NCBI GenBank assembly: GCA_947471745.1
Contig: CANJKZ010000774.1
Coordinates: 2,648,001 to 2,712,000, forward strand
Length of the DNA: 64,000 nucleotides
Source: Closterium sp. Naga37s-1
Lineage: Eukaryota; Streptophyta; Zygnematophyceae; Desmidiales; Closteriaceae
Reading direction: 5' to 3'
The notes under the pieces were generated by a model. That model did no database searches. It saw nothing but the letters and a program-made list of their open reading frames with translations, and had not been told where the DNA came from. This document shows positions 10,706-22,816 of the stretch, piece after piece. The position numbers were made by a program, and so were the translations under genes. The stretch's first letter is position 1. Every line of letters starts with the position of its first letter.

Positions 10706-11998
10706 ATGGCGACGCCTAACGTTCTAGCGTTCGAGCCTGACGGTCGTCCCATCGAGTTCGCTGTGTGGTTAGACGATCTCCAGCTGTTCCTTCTGACTCA
10801 TGCCAAAGAGGGCGTTTCCCTGTTTGATTACGTCTCTGGCACTGCCGTTACGCCTGCTGCAGATGATCCTGCTCTAGAACGCTCCCAGTGGCAGACTCGT
10901 GATGCTGCTGCACGCCTAGCTATTAGGAACCACCTGCCGATTACTGAGCGATCGCATTTCAGCCAGCACAGAACTGCTAAGACACTGTACGACGGTGTAG
11001 TTGCGCGCTACTCCTCCCCGGCCACTGCAGCCATAGGTCGACTCATGCTACCATACCTGTTCCCCGATCTTTCCTCGTTCACCACTGCTGAGGACCTAGT
11101 TTCTCACCTGCGCGCAACTGACTCTCGCTTTTGTGCCGCCCTTTCAGCCGAGTTCTGCGCCGCAAATCCCCCCCCGATGTAATTCACTCTCTATTTCCTC
11201 GTCACCCGCCTCCCTGACACTCTTAGCTCTGTCAAGGACCACTTCCTAGCGCTAGACCCCACCACTCCCACTGTCGACGACTTCGAGAAGCACCTCCTCG
11301 CAGCAGAGAAGAACATCCTCGCTGTAGGTGCTGCTCGTGGCACTCCTCGCTCTCCCCTCTTTGAGGGGTGCTCCCCCTCCCCTCTCACCCCCTCCTACGC
11401 CTCCGCAGCTGCTGCTCACGACTACCTTGGTGCTGAGGAGGTCGGAGCTGCTTCCGCTCCTAGTGGGAAGCGTCGCAGCGGCAGGGGCGGCAGGGGCGGT
11501 GGGGGTGGCGGTGGAGGTGGCGGTGGTGCAGGCGGCGGGGGAGGTGGAGGTGGTGGGGGTGGTCGTGGGGGTGGAGGCGGTGGAGGTGGTGGTGGGGGCG
11601 GCGGAGGCACTTGGAGCGGTGGAGGGGGCAGCAGCGGCGGTAGGGGAGGAGGGAGCGGTGGTGGCAGTGGTGGTCAGGGCCAGCAGCAGCCGCAGCAGCA
11701 GCAGCAGCAGCAGCAGCATCAGCGTCAGCGCCAGACCCCCACTTCCCAGCAGCTTCTTGACTGGTATGCCGGGCGTGGGGCTTCTGGGGGTCCTAGTCGC
11801 TACCCCTATATCATCAGCACAGGTCCCCGCGCTGGTCGCCAGTGCACAGGTTTTCACACTGAGCAGCGCTGCTTCGCTCGGCTTAGCGACGCCTGGCGCG
11901 CCAAGTTTCCTGATGCTCCTGAGTTCCCCAACTTGGCAGACTTGCTTAGGCGTGATGTACCTATCGTTGATCTTGACTATGAGGCAATTCTTGCTGCC
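10706..11998 (+). pseudogene. gag remnant of copia E
   Basis: Starts MATPNVLAFEPDGRPIEFAV, a clear match to the gag start of G (MATPSVLAFDAEGRAIDFDV). It continues through the gag core (ARYSSPATAAIGRLMLPYLF), a Gly-rich stretch (about 11480-11690), a Gln run (about 11690-11720) and the Cys/His segment (TGPRAGRQCTGFHTEQRC near 11820-11870). It ends by fusion to B. Broken about once or twice; no protease, integrase or reverse transcriptase follows. Confidence 0.85.
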
Positions 11999-12002
11999 CG
12001 GC

Positions 12003-15000
12003 GTACTGCACAAGTAACGCATTACCCTCTTCGCAATATCCCACTGTACCTTTCGGGGCCTACCGGGAGCCACGTAGCGAGCCAGGAGGCTGAGAGGGTA
12101 CGCGAGGTCAGGTCGAGTGCACGTCATCAGGTACATGAGGCAACCCACAAGCTCTGGGTACGAACCACTCGGCTCTACGGACTCGTCCGAAGGTGGAGCT
12201 GAGAGCAAGTGGCCGGTAGACAGAGGAGTGGGCTGTGGCGAGGAGAACTGGAAGCCGAAGCGCTGAAGGACCTGGTGCACCATGTGTGAGTGAGTCAGTG
12301 TGATGGTGCGCCGTGCTCGGTCTCCGGTGATCTGCAAGCCAAGATAGCTGCGCAGTTCACCCAGGTCAGTGCAGGTGTGTCTCTTCTGCAGCTCGGACTT
12401 CACAAGGGTCAATGCCTCAGTGTCAGCAGTGGCAAAGACAAAATCGTAGACGTAGACGAAGACGTAGAACGGCGACAGCGAGGTGTCGGTGCGTAGAAAC
12501 AGCGACGGGTCAGCAGTACAAGGAGCAAACCCAAGAGCCGCAAGTGTAGTCCTCAGTGTGTTGTGCCACTCGCGAGGCACCTGGCGAAGACCGTAGACTG
12601 GCCGCCTGAGGCTCCACTGGGTACCTGCAGGAAACGACCAAGTGAAGCCAGGTGGGTGGCGCAGCAAGATCTCCTCGTGCAGGCTGCTCTGCAGGAAAGC
12701 TGTGCTGAATTCAAGCGAGTGCAACTTCTAGTCACGCTGAGTAGCGACGTGCAGCAACACCCGAAGAGTAGTCATCTTCGGGGTGGGAGAGAAGGTCTGA
12801 AAGTAGTTGACCCCCTGTTGCTGACTGAAGCCTCGAGCAACGTAACGCGCCTTGAAGGCAGGCGGAGAACCCGGCGGCCGCTTCACCCTGAAAATCCACA
12901 TGCCATCGACTATGTTCGCCCCAGGTGGGGGAACCTCGTCGACGTAGGTTCCTGTGGACTTCCAGGATGCCATCTCGGCATCCATGGCTGCCTGCCACTG
13001 AAAGGAGTAGGGACCCGTAATCGCCTCTTCGTAAGAGCGCGGGGTCGGGATGTCTAGTGCATCCGGTTCTCCCTTAGGGGCAAGCAGCATGGAAGCGAAA
13101 CGAGGTACAGCAGCTACAAGACACTTAAAGTCCTCCTGCCTGTCCTCAAGGACGTCCGTGCCAACAGCACACTCACCCCCGACGGACGGAGGACTGGCAG
13201 ACTCAGACTCAGCAACAAGAGCAGTGGCGTAGTCTAGACGACAAGCAGAAGCAAAGTCAAGCAACTCAGCAACGAGGGCAGACGCAGCAGCAGACTCAAA
13301 AGAGGGTCAGTGACAGCACTAGCGAGGAGACGAGAGACAGTGGGATTGGCAGCACGAGCGTGGTCAGACTCAAGGTCAGGGACCTCAGGAAGAGAGGACG
13401 CAGGAGGAGCAGGCAGAGGAACACGCAGTGGAACAGAGGAAGGACGAAGTGCCATAGCGTGCGTGACGGGGACAGGAGGAGGACGCGAACAAGGAACGCG
13501 ACGAGCAGTGCCAACAGGCGAGACAGGACGAGACGCAGGCTCACGACGCTAGGTAAGACCGCCGGATTGCTCAATGTAAGGAGAAGGAGCAGGCAGTGGG
13601 GAGGCTGGCTGTAACTGCAGCTGCGACTGGTCAGGCAGTGGACACAAGAGGGGAGGAGTAAGGCTAGTAGAAGACGGGACACCAAGAACTTGCTGAAGCA
13701 GGGGAACGAAGTACGGTCGCGGCCGCACAATGCTTCCAGGGTCAACAGCTCCAGCTCCTCCAGCTCCAGCGACTCCAGTGCCTCCAGCTCCGGTAGCTCC
13801 ACTCAGAAGGCGTGCCCGCCGAACAAGCCACTCACGCAGCTGCTGCGGAGACAGTCGCGGCGAAGCACCAGCAGGACTTCCAGACGAAGCAGCACCCCGA
13901 GGCTCAGCACCCTCCGACTTGGAGGACATGACTTATGTCCCATCCAGCTCAAGCAACTCCTGTACCTCCAGTACGAGCACCTCCGGGACCAGCAGCTCCA
14001 GTACCTCGAGCAGCTCCAACTCCAACGCCTCCAGCTCCACCTCCTTCAGCACCTCCAGCTCCAGCAGCTCCAGTACCTCCAGGGCCTCCAGCTCCAGCTC
14101 CTCTAGCTCCACCAGCTCCGGAAGCTCCAGTACCTAAAGTACGAGCACCTCCAGGACCAGCACCTCCAGCACCTCCGGGACCTCTAGCTCCAGCAGGAAC
14201 TCCAGCACCTCCAAGACTAGTAGCTCCAGCACCGCCAACTCCAGCGCCTCCAGTGGCAGAGTCTCCAGCTCCGGCAGCTCCACTCCGAAGGCGTGTGCGC
14301 CGATCAAACCACTCGCGCAGCTACTGCGGGGAGAGAGGCTCCGACCGGTGAGACAATCGTGGCAAGGCACCCGCAGGACCTCCAGAAGAAGTAGTACCCC
14401 TAGGCTCAGCACCCCCAGACTCCGCACCCTCAAACTTAGCACCCCCAGGCTCCGCACCCTTAGGCTCAGCACCCCCAGGCTCCGCACCCGCAAGCTCAGC
14501 ACCCCCAGACTCCGCAACCCCAGGCTCCGCACCCCCAGGCTCAGCACCCCCAGACCCTGCACCGGCAGGCTCAGCACCCCTAGACGCAGCATCCCCAGAC
14601 GCAGGACCTCTAGCAGCACCTGAGTCTACAGCGACCTCAACAGGCACAGTACCAGGGAGTGGGTCTACCTGAGACACACCTGATAGAGCAGGACCCTGAG
14701 GGGGGAGGGGGTCTACCGGAGGGGGACCTGGAGCAAGGAAGAGCGGCAGGGGCGGGAGAGGGGCAGAGCGGAAGGGGAAGAGACGGTAAAAGGGAACCGA
14801 CTCGTCAAACGTGACGTCCTGAGAGGGAAGGACATGGCGCGAGGTGGGGTGGTAAAACTGCCAGCCAGACGCGTCAGGGGGAAAGCCAAGGAAGGCGCAA
14901 GGAATAGCGCGGGCGGATAGCTTGTCCGCGGACGTATCGCGAACAAAGGCACGAGAACTCCAGACCCGGAACACCGACGCATCGCCAACCTTCCCCATCC

Positions 15001-17512
15001 AACGCAGTGTAGGCGAGGTCTCCGGCAAGGAGACACGGGGCCAGAGATTGAGCTGATGCGCAGCGTACTGGACCGCAAACGGCCACAGAAAATGGGGAGC
15101 AGCCGCATGGATCATGGAGGTACGAGCGACCTCCATGACGAAGCCAATGCGGCGCTCAGCAATCCCATGAGTCTGCGGGGAGGCCGGAAGCGTGAAAGAT
15201 TGGAGAATGCCCTCCCCACGACAAAAGTCCTGCAAGAGGTTGGAGGAGAACTCACCACCTCTGTTAGAGTGCAGACGCAGAACAGGAAGGTCCTGGCCAA
15301 ACCGCTCGCGGAGCTGGAGACGGACTGCACGGATCCAAGGGATCAAGACATCAGGGACCTCACCCTTGCTGCGCAAGGGGAAGACCGTGCTGTAACGCGT
15401 GTAGTCGTCAACAACCAGCAGAAAGTAGCGCTCGCAGCCCTGTCCACTAACGCGGGCTGGGCCCCACACGTCCATGTGGAGAGTCTGCAGGGGAGCAGTC
15501 ATCGGGGGAAACGAGGAGTGAGGAGCGGCGCGCTGCCGCCCCTCGACGCAAGGAAGGCAGGGCGGGGCCGGCGAGGGCGGGAGGGGAGGCAGAGACCTGG
15601 GAAGACCAGAGACAAGGAGGCAGGAATGCATGCCACGAAGGCATGGCAGGGAGGGGTGACCAAGGCGGTGGTGCCACAGGAGACTCTGGAGCGACAGGAG
15701 GCGACACGAGCAGGGGGGTGCTACCGGACCTGACGCGGACACCTGGGCAGACGCAGCTACCTGAGGAGGCTCGGTAGCCAGGGTGTACAGACTCAACCTA
15801 GGCCGACGGGTGAACGTGGCCAGGTGACGGCCCGTCCGTGTACACGTGCAGATCGACACACGCTGACCCCCAGGAGTGGTGGTGGTGACCATCGCATCCT
15901 TGAGGGCAGCGGTACTCACCAAGTTTGTAGAGAACGAGGGGAGGTGAAGACCTGACAGTGAGCCGGACGGAACCGCCGGACACGGGAGAACAGTGGAGGA
16001 ACGGGCAAGAATTGGGCCCCCTGAGGGGTCAGCAAATCTGACCGGTACAGGTGCAGAGAGAGGAGTGAGGGTGGTACTGTCGCGAAAGAAACAGCGGGAA
16101 GCACCTGAGTCGAGCGTAAAGGTGTGCAAGGCCTCAGCAGGCGCAGTACCAGGGAGAGCAGACTCACTAGCACCTAGAGCAGCAGCCTCTATACCTGGGT
16201 TGGGCGGCACACACAGGTAACAGTCACCCTCAGCACTAACAGATAAGGCATACATAGCAGCAAGGATAGCATCATAGTCAAGATCGAAGATAGCAACTCC
16301 AGACCTAAGCAGCTCTGCCCAGCGGGGGCGCTCGGCCTCATCACCAAACTCTGCGTGCCAAGCGTCGTCTAGGCGGGAGATGCAGCGGTGCTGAGTGTGA
16401 GGCTTCCCGCATGTCTGACCAGCACGGTCACTCGTGCGAATGACATACGGGCAGCTAACACTAACCCCAGACGCCCCACGCTGAGCAAACCACTCACGAA
16501 GCTGCTGGGGCGAAGGGGTCTCGCTCCGACACTACTGCTGCTGCCGCTGAACAGCTCCACTCCGACTGCCACCACTCCCACTGCCGCCACTACCGCCACT
16601 CCCACCACTGCCACCACCGCCGCCACCAAAGCCCCCACTCCTGCCACCACTCCCACTGCTGCCACCACCTCCACTACCTCCACTGCCTCCCCCACCACCA
16701 TTCCCACTACCACCTCCACCACTCCTGCCACCCCTGCCCTTGCTGCTGCGGCGCTTCCCACTAGCAAAAGCAGCCCCGACATCTTCAGCACCAAGGACGT
16801 CAACAGCAGCAGCAGAGGCGTAGGAGAAGGCAAGGGGGGAGGGGGAGCACCCCTCAAAGAAGGGCGTGCGGGGAGTGCCACGAGCGGCACCTACAGCGAC
16901 TATACTAGTCTCAGCTGCAAGGAGGTGCTGCTCGAGCAGGTCAACAGTGAGGTCTGTGGGGTCAAGTGCGAGAAAGTGGTCCCTGACTGCGCAAAGAGAG
17001 TCAGGAAGGCGGGTGACTATGAAGTAGAGAGTGATGTACATCGGGGGTGGGTTCCTGTCAAGGAACTCTGCTGGGAGGGCAGAGCGGTAGCGAGCGTCGC
17101 TAGTACAAAGGTGGGTAACGAGGTCCTCTACCGTGGCAAAGGCGGACAGCTCGGGAAACATGTAGGGCAGTAGAAGACGGCCTAGAGCAGCAGTGGCAGG
17201 GGAGGAGTATCGAGCGACTACAGCATCGTTCTGTGCTTTAGCAGTCTTGTGCTGATCGAAGTGAGCGCATTCGGATAACGGCAGGTGGTTGCGAATGGCT
17301 AAGCGAGCAGCAGCGTCATGGGTAAGCCACTGTGAGCGAGTTGCACTGTCAGCTGTGGCGGGAGGGGCAAGAGAGGCTCCAGACATGTGGTCAAACAGCA
17401 AAACACTGACTCTAGAGTCGCTCAGTAGGTACAGCTGTAAGTCGTCGAGCCACGTGTCGAACTGGATCGGACGGCCCTCATGATCGAACGTGAGGACACG
17501 GAAAGAAGCCAT
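12003..17512 (-). pseudogene. gag-pol remnant of copia B
   Basis: Read on the minus strand from MASFRVLTFDHEGRPIQF at 17512: gag core (ARYSSPATAALGRLLLPYMF), Gly-rich tail (about 16560-16750), protease (FTLDSGASRCFFRD near 16100), gag-pre-integrase (LLWHHRLGHPSLPCLRGMHS near 15650), integrase (LHMDVWGPARVSG near 15470, QTHGIAERRIG near 15160), the repetitive linker (about 14390-14620 and onward) and reverse transcriptase (12000-13000, including TAFLQSSLHEEI near 12690). Broken several times and without RNase H. Long Ser/Thr/Pro-rich frames on the plus strand over the same span are shadows. Confidence 0.88.
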
Positions 17513-18272
17513 AGCGGGCAGAGCAGGGTGGCGCGCTACCAGCAGAGCAGCACACAGGCAGAGTAGAGCGGCGCACGGCTAGGGTGGCCAGCAGCAGGGC
17601 GGGCAGGAGCCGGGCGGTGCAAGCGGCAGGGGGGGTTGGCAAGCGGGCCGCAAGGGGCGGCGAGCGGGCTGCAAGTGGCGGCGCGCAGGCTGCAAGAGGG
17701 GCGGCGAGCGGGCTGCAAGGGGCGGCAGGTGGGCCGCAGGGGGGGCGGCGAGCGAGCTGCAAGGGCGGCGAGCTGGCCGCAGGCAGGCGGCGAGCGGGCT
17801 GGAGGGGCGGCGGGCGGGCCGCTAGTGGGCGGCACGCGGGCTGCAGGGGCGGCGGGTGGGCCGCAAGCGGGCGGCGCGCGGGTTGCAGGGGCGGCGGGCG
17901 GGCCGCAAGCTTGCGGCGCGCGGGCTGCAGGGGCGGCGGGCGGGCCGCAAGCGGGCGGCGCGCTGGCTGCAGGGGCGGCGCATGGGGCTGCAGAGGCAGC
18001 GTGCGGGGCTGCAAGGGTGGCGCGCGGGGCTGCAGGGGCGGCGCGCGGCTGCAGGGGCGGCGCGCTGGCTGCAGGGGCGGCGCGCGGGCTACTAAAGGCG
18101 GCGCGCAGGCTGCAGGGGCGGCTCGCGGGCTGCTAACGGCGGCGCACGGGCTGCAAAGGGCGGCGCGACGGGCAGCTAAGGGCGGTGCGCCAGGTAGGGC
18201 AGAGCGACAGGGCAGCTAGTGGGGCAGCGCTGTGGTGGGCCCTAAAAAAAAAACGGTCCTAGGGAAGGACCT
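17513..18272 (-). other. GC-rich leader of copia B
   Basis: About 760 bp between gag and the primer site, made of loosely repeated units of the GGGCGGCGCGCGGGCTGCAG type (17600-18180). Long Gly/Ala/Arg-rich plus-strand frames here are products of the repeat. The primer site, read on the minus strand, is TGGTTTCAGAGC (18273-18284), next to the LTR. Confidence 0.8.
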
Positions 18273-18284
18273 GCTCTGAAACCA

Positions 18285-18351
18285 TGTCAAAATAATGAAT
18301 GAGAATGAATGAACTATGAAAGAGTTGGGTACAAGTACTAACCCTAATTGG
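18285..18351 (-). repeat. 5' LTR of copia B, inner half
   Basis: Read on the minus strand this piece ends ...TTATTTTGACA beside the primer site. At its other side the sequence CCTAATTGG stops at 18351 and C1 begins with TGTTAGAGAC. ATTGG (18347-18351) reappears at 31973-31977. Confidence 0.88.
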
Positions 18352-19208
18352 TGTTAGAGACTAAGGACGGAGTCTATGAAGATTAGGGGCTGAAATATCT
18401 CAAAATCGTCAACTACAATTCTGGACAGAAACGTCGTCGTCACAAGAAACGTCGTCGACGATTAACGCACTGTTAGACTTCTCTCAAAATCGAGTACGTT
18501 GTAGCCCTTGACCGTGGCTATCTTTCCCAATTTGAATAGTATCAAAATATGGAGTATAACTCGAGTTATGAACTTCGGCGCACTAGGGGGTATTGGGCCA
18601 TAGAAAACGTAACTGAATCACAATTTTTCTCACAAGTTCACACAAGAAAGTTGGAGTAGCAATTGAACCAGGTAGGAGGGGATGAGGAGGACGAGAGGGA
18701 AGGTCCCAAGGGAGTCCCCAACCAAGGAAACCCCATACCACACAATTCCCCTCTCTATAGGCACCCCAACTTTGACATTTGTCACTTTCCCAACTCATGC
18801 CATCCACCTTACCCAACTTGGCCACACTTGCCAGCCTGGTTTGGCTTCTCTCAACCACTTGGCATCATCTACAGTGATGGTGACGAATTTCCCAACCCCC
18901 AAAAGTCTGTACCCCATATTGAGTCAACCCGCAAATTCCCATAGTCGCCGCATCTCAATCAAAACTTCGAACGATCATATCTTTCTCGTTCTTGCTCCAA
19001 TCAAGGCGATTCTCGGTTCGTCGGGAAGCTCTTGAGCAGAGGAGTCACTTCAGATATCTGCTCAAGCAAAAAAACATTCACACACACTCAAAAAAATCCA
19101 AACCATGCCAAACACAGATTCTTGCACACGCTCACACCACGCATGCAACACACGAACATATGATGGGAGGCAGACAGACGTGAATGCAAATGATAGCATT
19201 ACATAACA
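18352..19208 (-). repeat. 3' LTR of copia C1 (857 bp)
   Basis: Begins TGTTAGAGACTAAGG and ends CATTACATAACA, followed by the polypurine tract. It contains the family's paired GTCGTCG blocks (near 18430-18460). Open frames inside it, on either strand, recur in all four C LTRs and are not genes. Confidence 0.92.
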
Positions 19209-19265
19209 AACTCCCCCTCTGGCTACCTACCATCATCCCACATGCTATAGCTCAAGCATGCACCC

Positions 19266-21949
19266 TCAATGCACACTCATTCCAGCAAGCTTCATCCCCT
19301 TCCAATGCTCATTTTCAGCCAGGCGCTTGGTGAGAATGTCTGCCGCCTGCTGCTGGGTCTTCACTGTCTCCAACCGCACTTCCTTGTCTAGGAGCCTCCT
19401 CACCCAGTGCCACTTTGGCCTGATGTGCTTTGTCAGGCCATGAATACATGCATTCTTTGCAAGCTTCACAGCCGACTCATTGTCACATTACTGTCGACTC
19501 CCTCTGGCACACTCCGATCTCCTCCAACAAACGCCTCAGCCACACCACCTCCTTCACCCCATGATGAAGGGCCATGTACTCAGTTTCACACGAGGACAGC
19601 CCCACCTCGTTCTGCTTCTTGCTGCGCCAGCTCACTGCACCACCTCCAAACAGGCACACATAGCCTCCAATGCTGGTGTCATCCGCCTTTACAGAGTTGA
19701 AGCTAGCGTCGGTGTAGCAAGTCAAGAGCATCTCCCCCTTGCTCAAATCAGCTACACCCCTCTGCAACCTCTGACGCACAGCACTATACTCCAAACCCAC
19801 AGATGCCGTATCACTCACATAGCGGACCAACCTCTTGGCCGCTTCTAGCTGCTCATGACTGGGGCGTGAGACCACACTAGCAAGCCTGGATGTAGCAAAG
19901 GCAATGTCAGGCCGCGTGTGGTTTGCCGCATAGTTGAGTGCCCCCACCATGGAATGAAACAGCTTCCTGTCACTCTCACTCACCACCTCCTCATCAGCAC
20001 AGGGCTCCACAGTGAAACCCGAAGGTAGTGGGGTGGCTGGCTTTCCTCCATCTTGCAGCCCATACTTCTCAGCCAGCCCCTCACAGTACTTCCTCTGGTG
20101 CAACCTCAACACTTCCTTGTCAAGGTCTCTCTCCACATGCATCCCAAGGTAATACTTGACATCTCCCATCTTCGAGCACTTGAACTGCATCTCCAGCATC
20201 TCCTCCACACGCTCAATCATTGCAGACGACTCAGAGAAGAGAAGGATGTCATCTACATACACGAGGAGCATGAGGAACTGCTCCTTCTCTTCCAGCAAGA
20301 ACAAGCTGTGATCACACTCGCTCTTCTTGAAACCCCCAGCCAGCAGTGTCTCCTCCAGCTTGTGTAACCATGCGCGAGGAGCCTGCTTCAGGCCATAGAT
20401 GGCCTTCTTGCGCCTGCACACCCTGCCGCTCTCATCATCCAACCCCTCAGGCTGCAGCATGTACAGCTCCTCTAGGATGATCCCATTGAGGAAAGCAGTT
20501 GTGATGTCCATCTGCTTGATCCTCCATCCACGGTTTGCAGCCATTCCCAACATCACCCTTAGTGTAGTCCCTTTCCCCACAGGAGCAAAGATTTCGTCAA
20601 AGTTCTTCCCCTTTGTCTGCTGGAACCCCTTAGCCACAAGCCTTGACTTGTAGCGGGTCAGCTCCCCATCAGGTCCGTACTTTTGCCTGAAGATCAACTT
20701 GGAAGAAATGGTCTTCTTCCCAGGAGGCAGCTCACACAGCTCCCACGTTTCATTCTCCAGCAGAGAGTCATACTCCTCCTTCACACTCTGCTTCCATTTT
20801 TCAGCATCGGGCCCACTCAAGGCCTCAGCTAGCGTCTTGGGCTCAAGGACGGCTGCCCAATAGCAGTGTGCTATCTCATCCTCATCACACTGCTCAGCCA
20901 CACTCCCAGCCCGTACCACCTTTGGCTTTCCAAAACTAGGATAGGTCAGCCTGTTAGGAGGGCGCACATCCCTCCTAGGACGATCAAGCGAACGTTGGGC
21001 ACGTGGTGGAGCATCTTGCTGCTCCTGCTGCTGCTGCTGTTGCTCCTCCACCTCAGGTTCTCCCCCATCCTCAGTCACCCCAGAGATCTCCTCATCTGAG
21101 ACAGTGACCTGCACTTGCCTCGAAGGCCGCTGCACCTCATCGGCCTCAATGATCAGCGGTGTAGTAGGAAGCTTCTGCTGCTGCTGCTGCTGCTTCCACT
21201 CCTTGTAGTACAAAGACTCGAGGAACTTCACATCCCTTGACACAGTCAGCTGCTGGCTGGTCAAGTCCCATATCAACCAGCCCTTGTGATCCTTAGCAAG
21301 CCCCAAGTGTACTCCCCATCTCCCAGAAACCTCCAACTTTCCCCTCTTCTCCTTAGGCACATGAAACACCACCATGCAGCCGTAGGCTCTCAGCATGTTG
21401 ACTGCTGGTGCACTCCCATACCACTTGGTGTAGGGGACCCACTGCTTGTCCCCCACAGTCGCCAACACCCTGTTCTTCACAAGGGCGACCTGCCGCAGTG
21501 CAGTCACCCAAAACGGATCCGGCAGCCCTGCACGCCCAAGGAGAGTGCGAGCACCTTCCTGCAGGGTCCGGTTGAAGCGCTCAGCCACGCCGTTCTGCTG
21601 AGGGTTGTAGGGCACTGTGAGCTGATGCTGAATGCCCTTCTTCTTCAGCACCGCCTCAAAATCAGCGCCAATGAATTCTCCCCCATTGTCAGTGCGGATC
21701 ACCTTCACCTTGTGTCCGCTCTCCCTTTGAGCTCTCGGCATCCACTCCTTAAGAACAGCCACTGCCACCTCCCCCTTAGTCTGGAGAGGGTACACCCACA
21801 TGGCACGCGTGTGGTCGTCCACAATGGTTAAGAAGTAGCGGCTGCCCGAGAGAGAAGGGGCCCTCGTAGGGCCCACCACATCCATGTGCACAAGTGCGAG
21901 CGGGGCCTTGGCTGGTCCCGTGCCGCTGCTGAAGGGAAACTTCGTGAAC
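19266..21949 (-). pseudogene. pol of copia C1 (integrase core to RNase H)
   Basis: Minus-strand frame running from the integrase core (HMDVVGPTRAPSLSG at the 21890 end; IRTDNGGEF near 21690; QNGVAERFNRT near 21580) through a Gln-rich linker (about 21010-21200), reverse transcriptase (TWELCELPPGKK near 20740, LVYVDDILLFS near 20240) and RNase H (SSCETEYMALHHG near 19570), ending LAGMSVH at 19266. The upstream part (gag and pre-integrase) is displaced to 29163-30906 by C2. Mostly open but not whole. Confidence 0.9.
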
Positions 21950-22816
21950 TGTTAGAGACTAAGGACGGAGTCTATGAAGATTAGGGGCTGAAATATCTCA
22001 AAATCGTCAACTACAATTCTGGACAGAAAAGTCGTCGTCACAAGAAACGTCGTCGACGAAAGGTCCACTGTTAGAATTCTTTCAAACTCGATTATGTTGT
22101 AGCCCTTGACCGTGGCTATCTTTTCCAATTTGAATAGTATCAAAATATGGAGTATAACTCGAGTTATGAACTTCGGCGCACTAGGGGTTATGCTGCCATA
22201 GAAAACGTAACTCAATCACAATTATCTCACAAGTTCACACAAGAAAGTTAGAGTAGCAATAGAACCAGGTAGGAGGGGATGAGGACGACGAGAGGGAAGG
22301 TCCCAAGGGAGTCCCCAACCAAGGACACCCCATACCACACAATTCCCCTCTCTATAGGCACCCCAACTTTGACATTTGTCACTTTCCCAACTCATGCCAT
22401 CCACCTCACCCAACTTGGCCACACTTGCCAACCTGGTTTGGCACCTCCCAACCACTTGGCAGCATCTACAGTGATGTTGACGAATTTCCCAACCCCCAAG
22501 AGTCTGTACTCCTTATGGAGTCAACACCACAACTTCCCATAGTCACCACAACCAAATATCAAAAGCATACGAACTTCCAACGTTCGTAACTTTCTTGTTC
22601 GTGCTCCGATTGAAGCGATACTTGGTTCGTCGGAAAGCTCTTGAGCAGAGGAGTCACTTCAGATATCTGCTCAAGCCAAATAACATTCACACACACTCAG
22701 AAAAACCAGACCGCACAAAACACAAATTCTTGCATACGCTCACACCACGCATGCAACGCACGAACACATGATGGGAGGCAGACAGACGTGAATGCATATG
22801 ATTGCATCACACAACA
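21950..22816 (-). repeat. 3' LTR of copia C2 (867 bp)
   Basis: TGTTAGAGACTAAGG to CATCACACAACA. Same length as the partner at 28291-29157 with about 18 base differences, and closer to it than to the C1 LTRs. Confidence 0.92.

Larger units (their letters stand above)
9671..11998 (+). mobile_element. Ty1/copia fossil E (short-LTR family), 5' third only
   Basis: 5' LTR, primer-binding site, long GC-rich leader and gag in the plus orientation; nothing of pol. At about 12000 it joins reverse-transcriptase sequence of copia B in the opposite orientation, with a few bases of shared sequence (GCCCGG-like) at the joint. Its left end sits inside hAT copy 1. Gag differs clearly from B's, so E and B were separate elements before the fusion. 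Confidence 0.85.

Noticed and set aside
10080-10727. Leu/Cys/Pro-rich proteins in three frames
   Set aside because: Products of the CTGCCTGCTGCC repeat in the leader of copia E. The same amino-acid pattern appears in every frame.
17584-18219. Gly/Ala/Arg-rich frame on the plus strand
   Set aside because: Made by the GC-rich repeat in the leader of copia B, antisense to the element.
18663-19035. Frames that recur in each C LTR (for example at 22279, 28620 and 31453)
   Set aside because: They are inside LTRs, differ in end point between copies and have no known domain.
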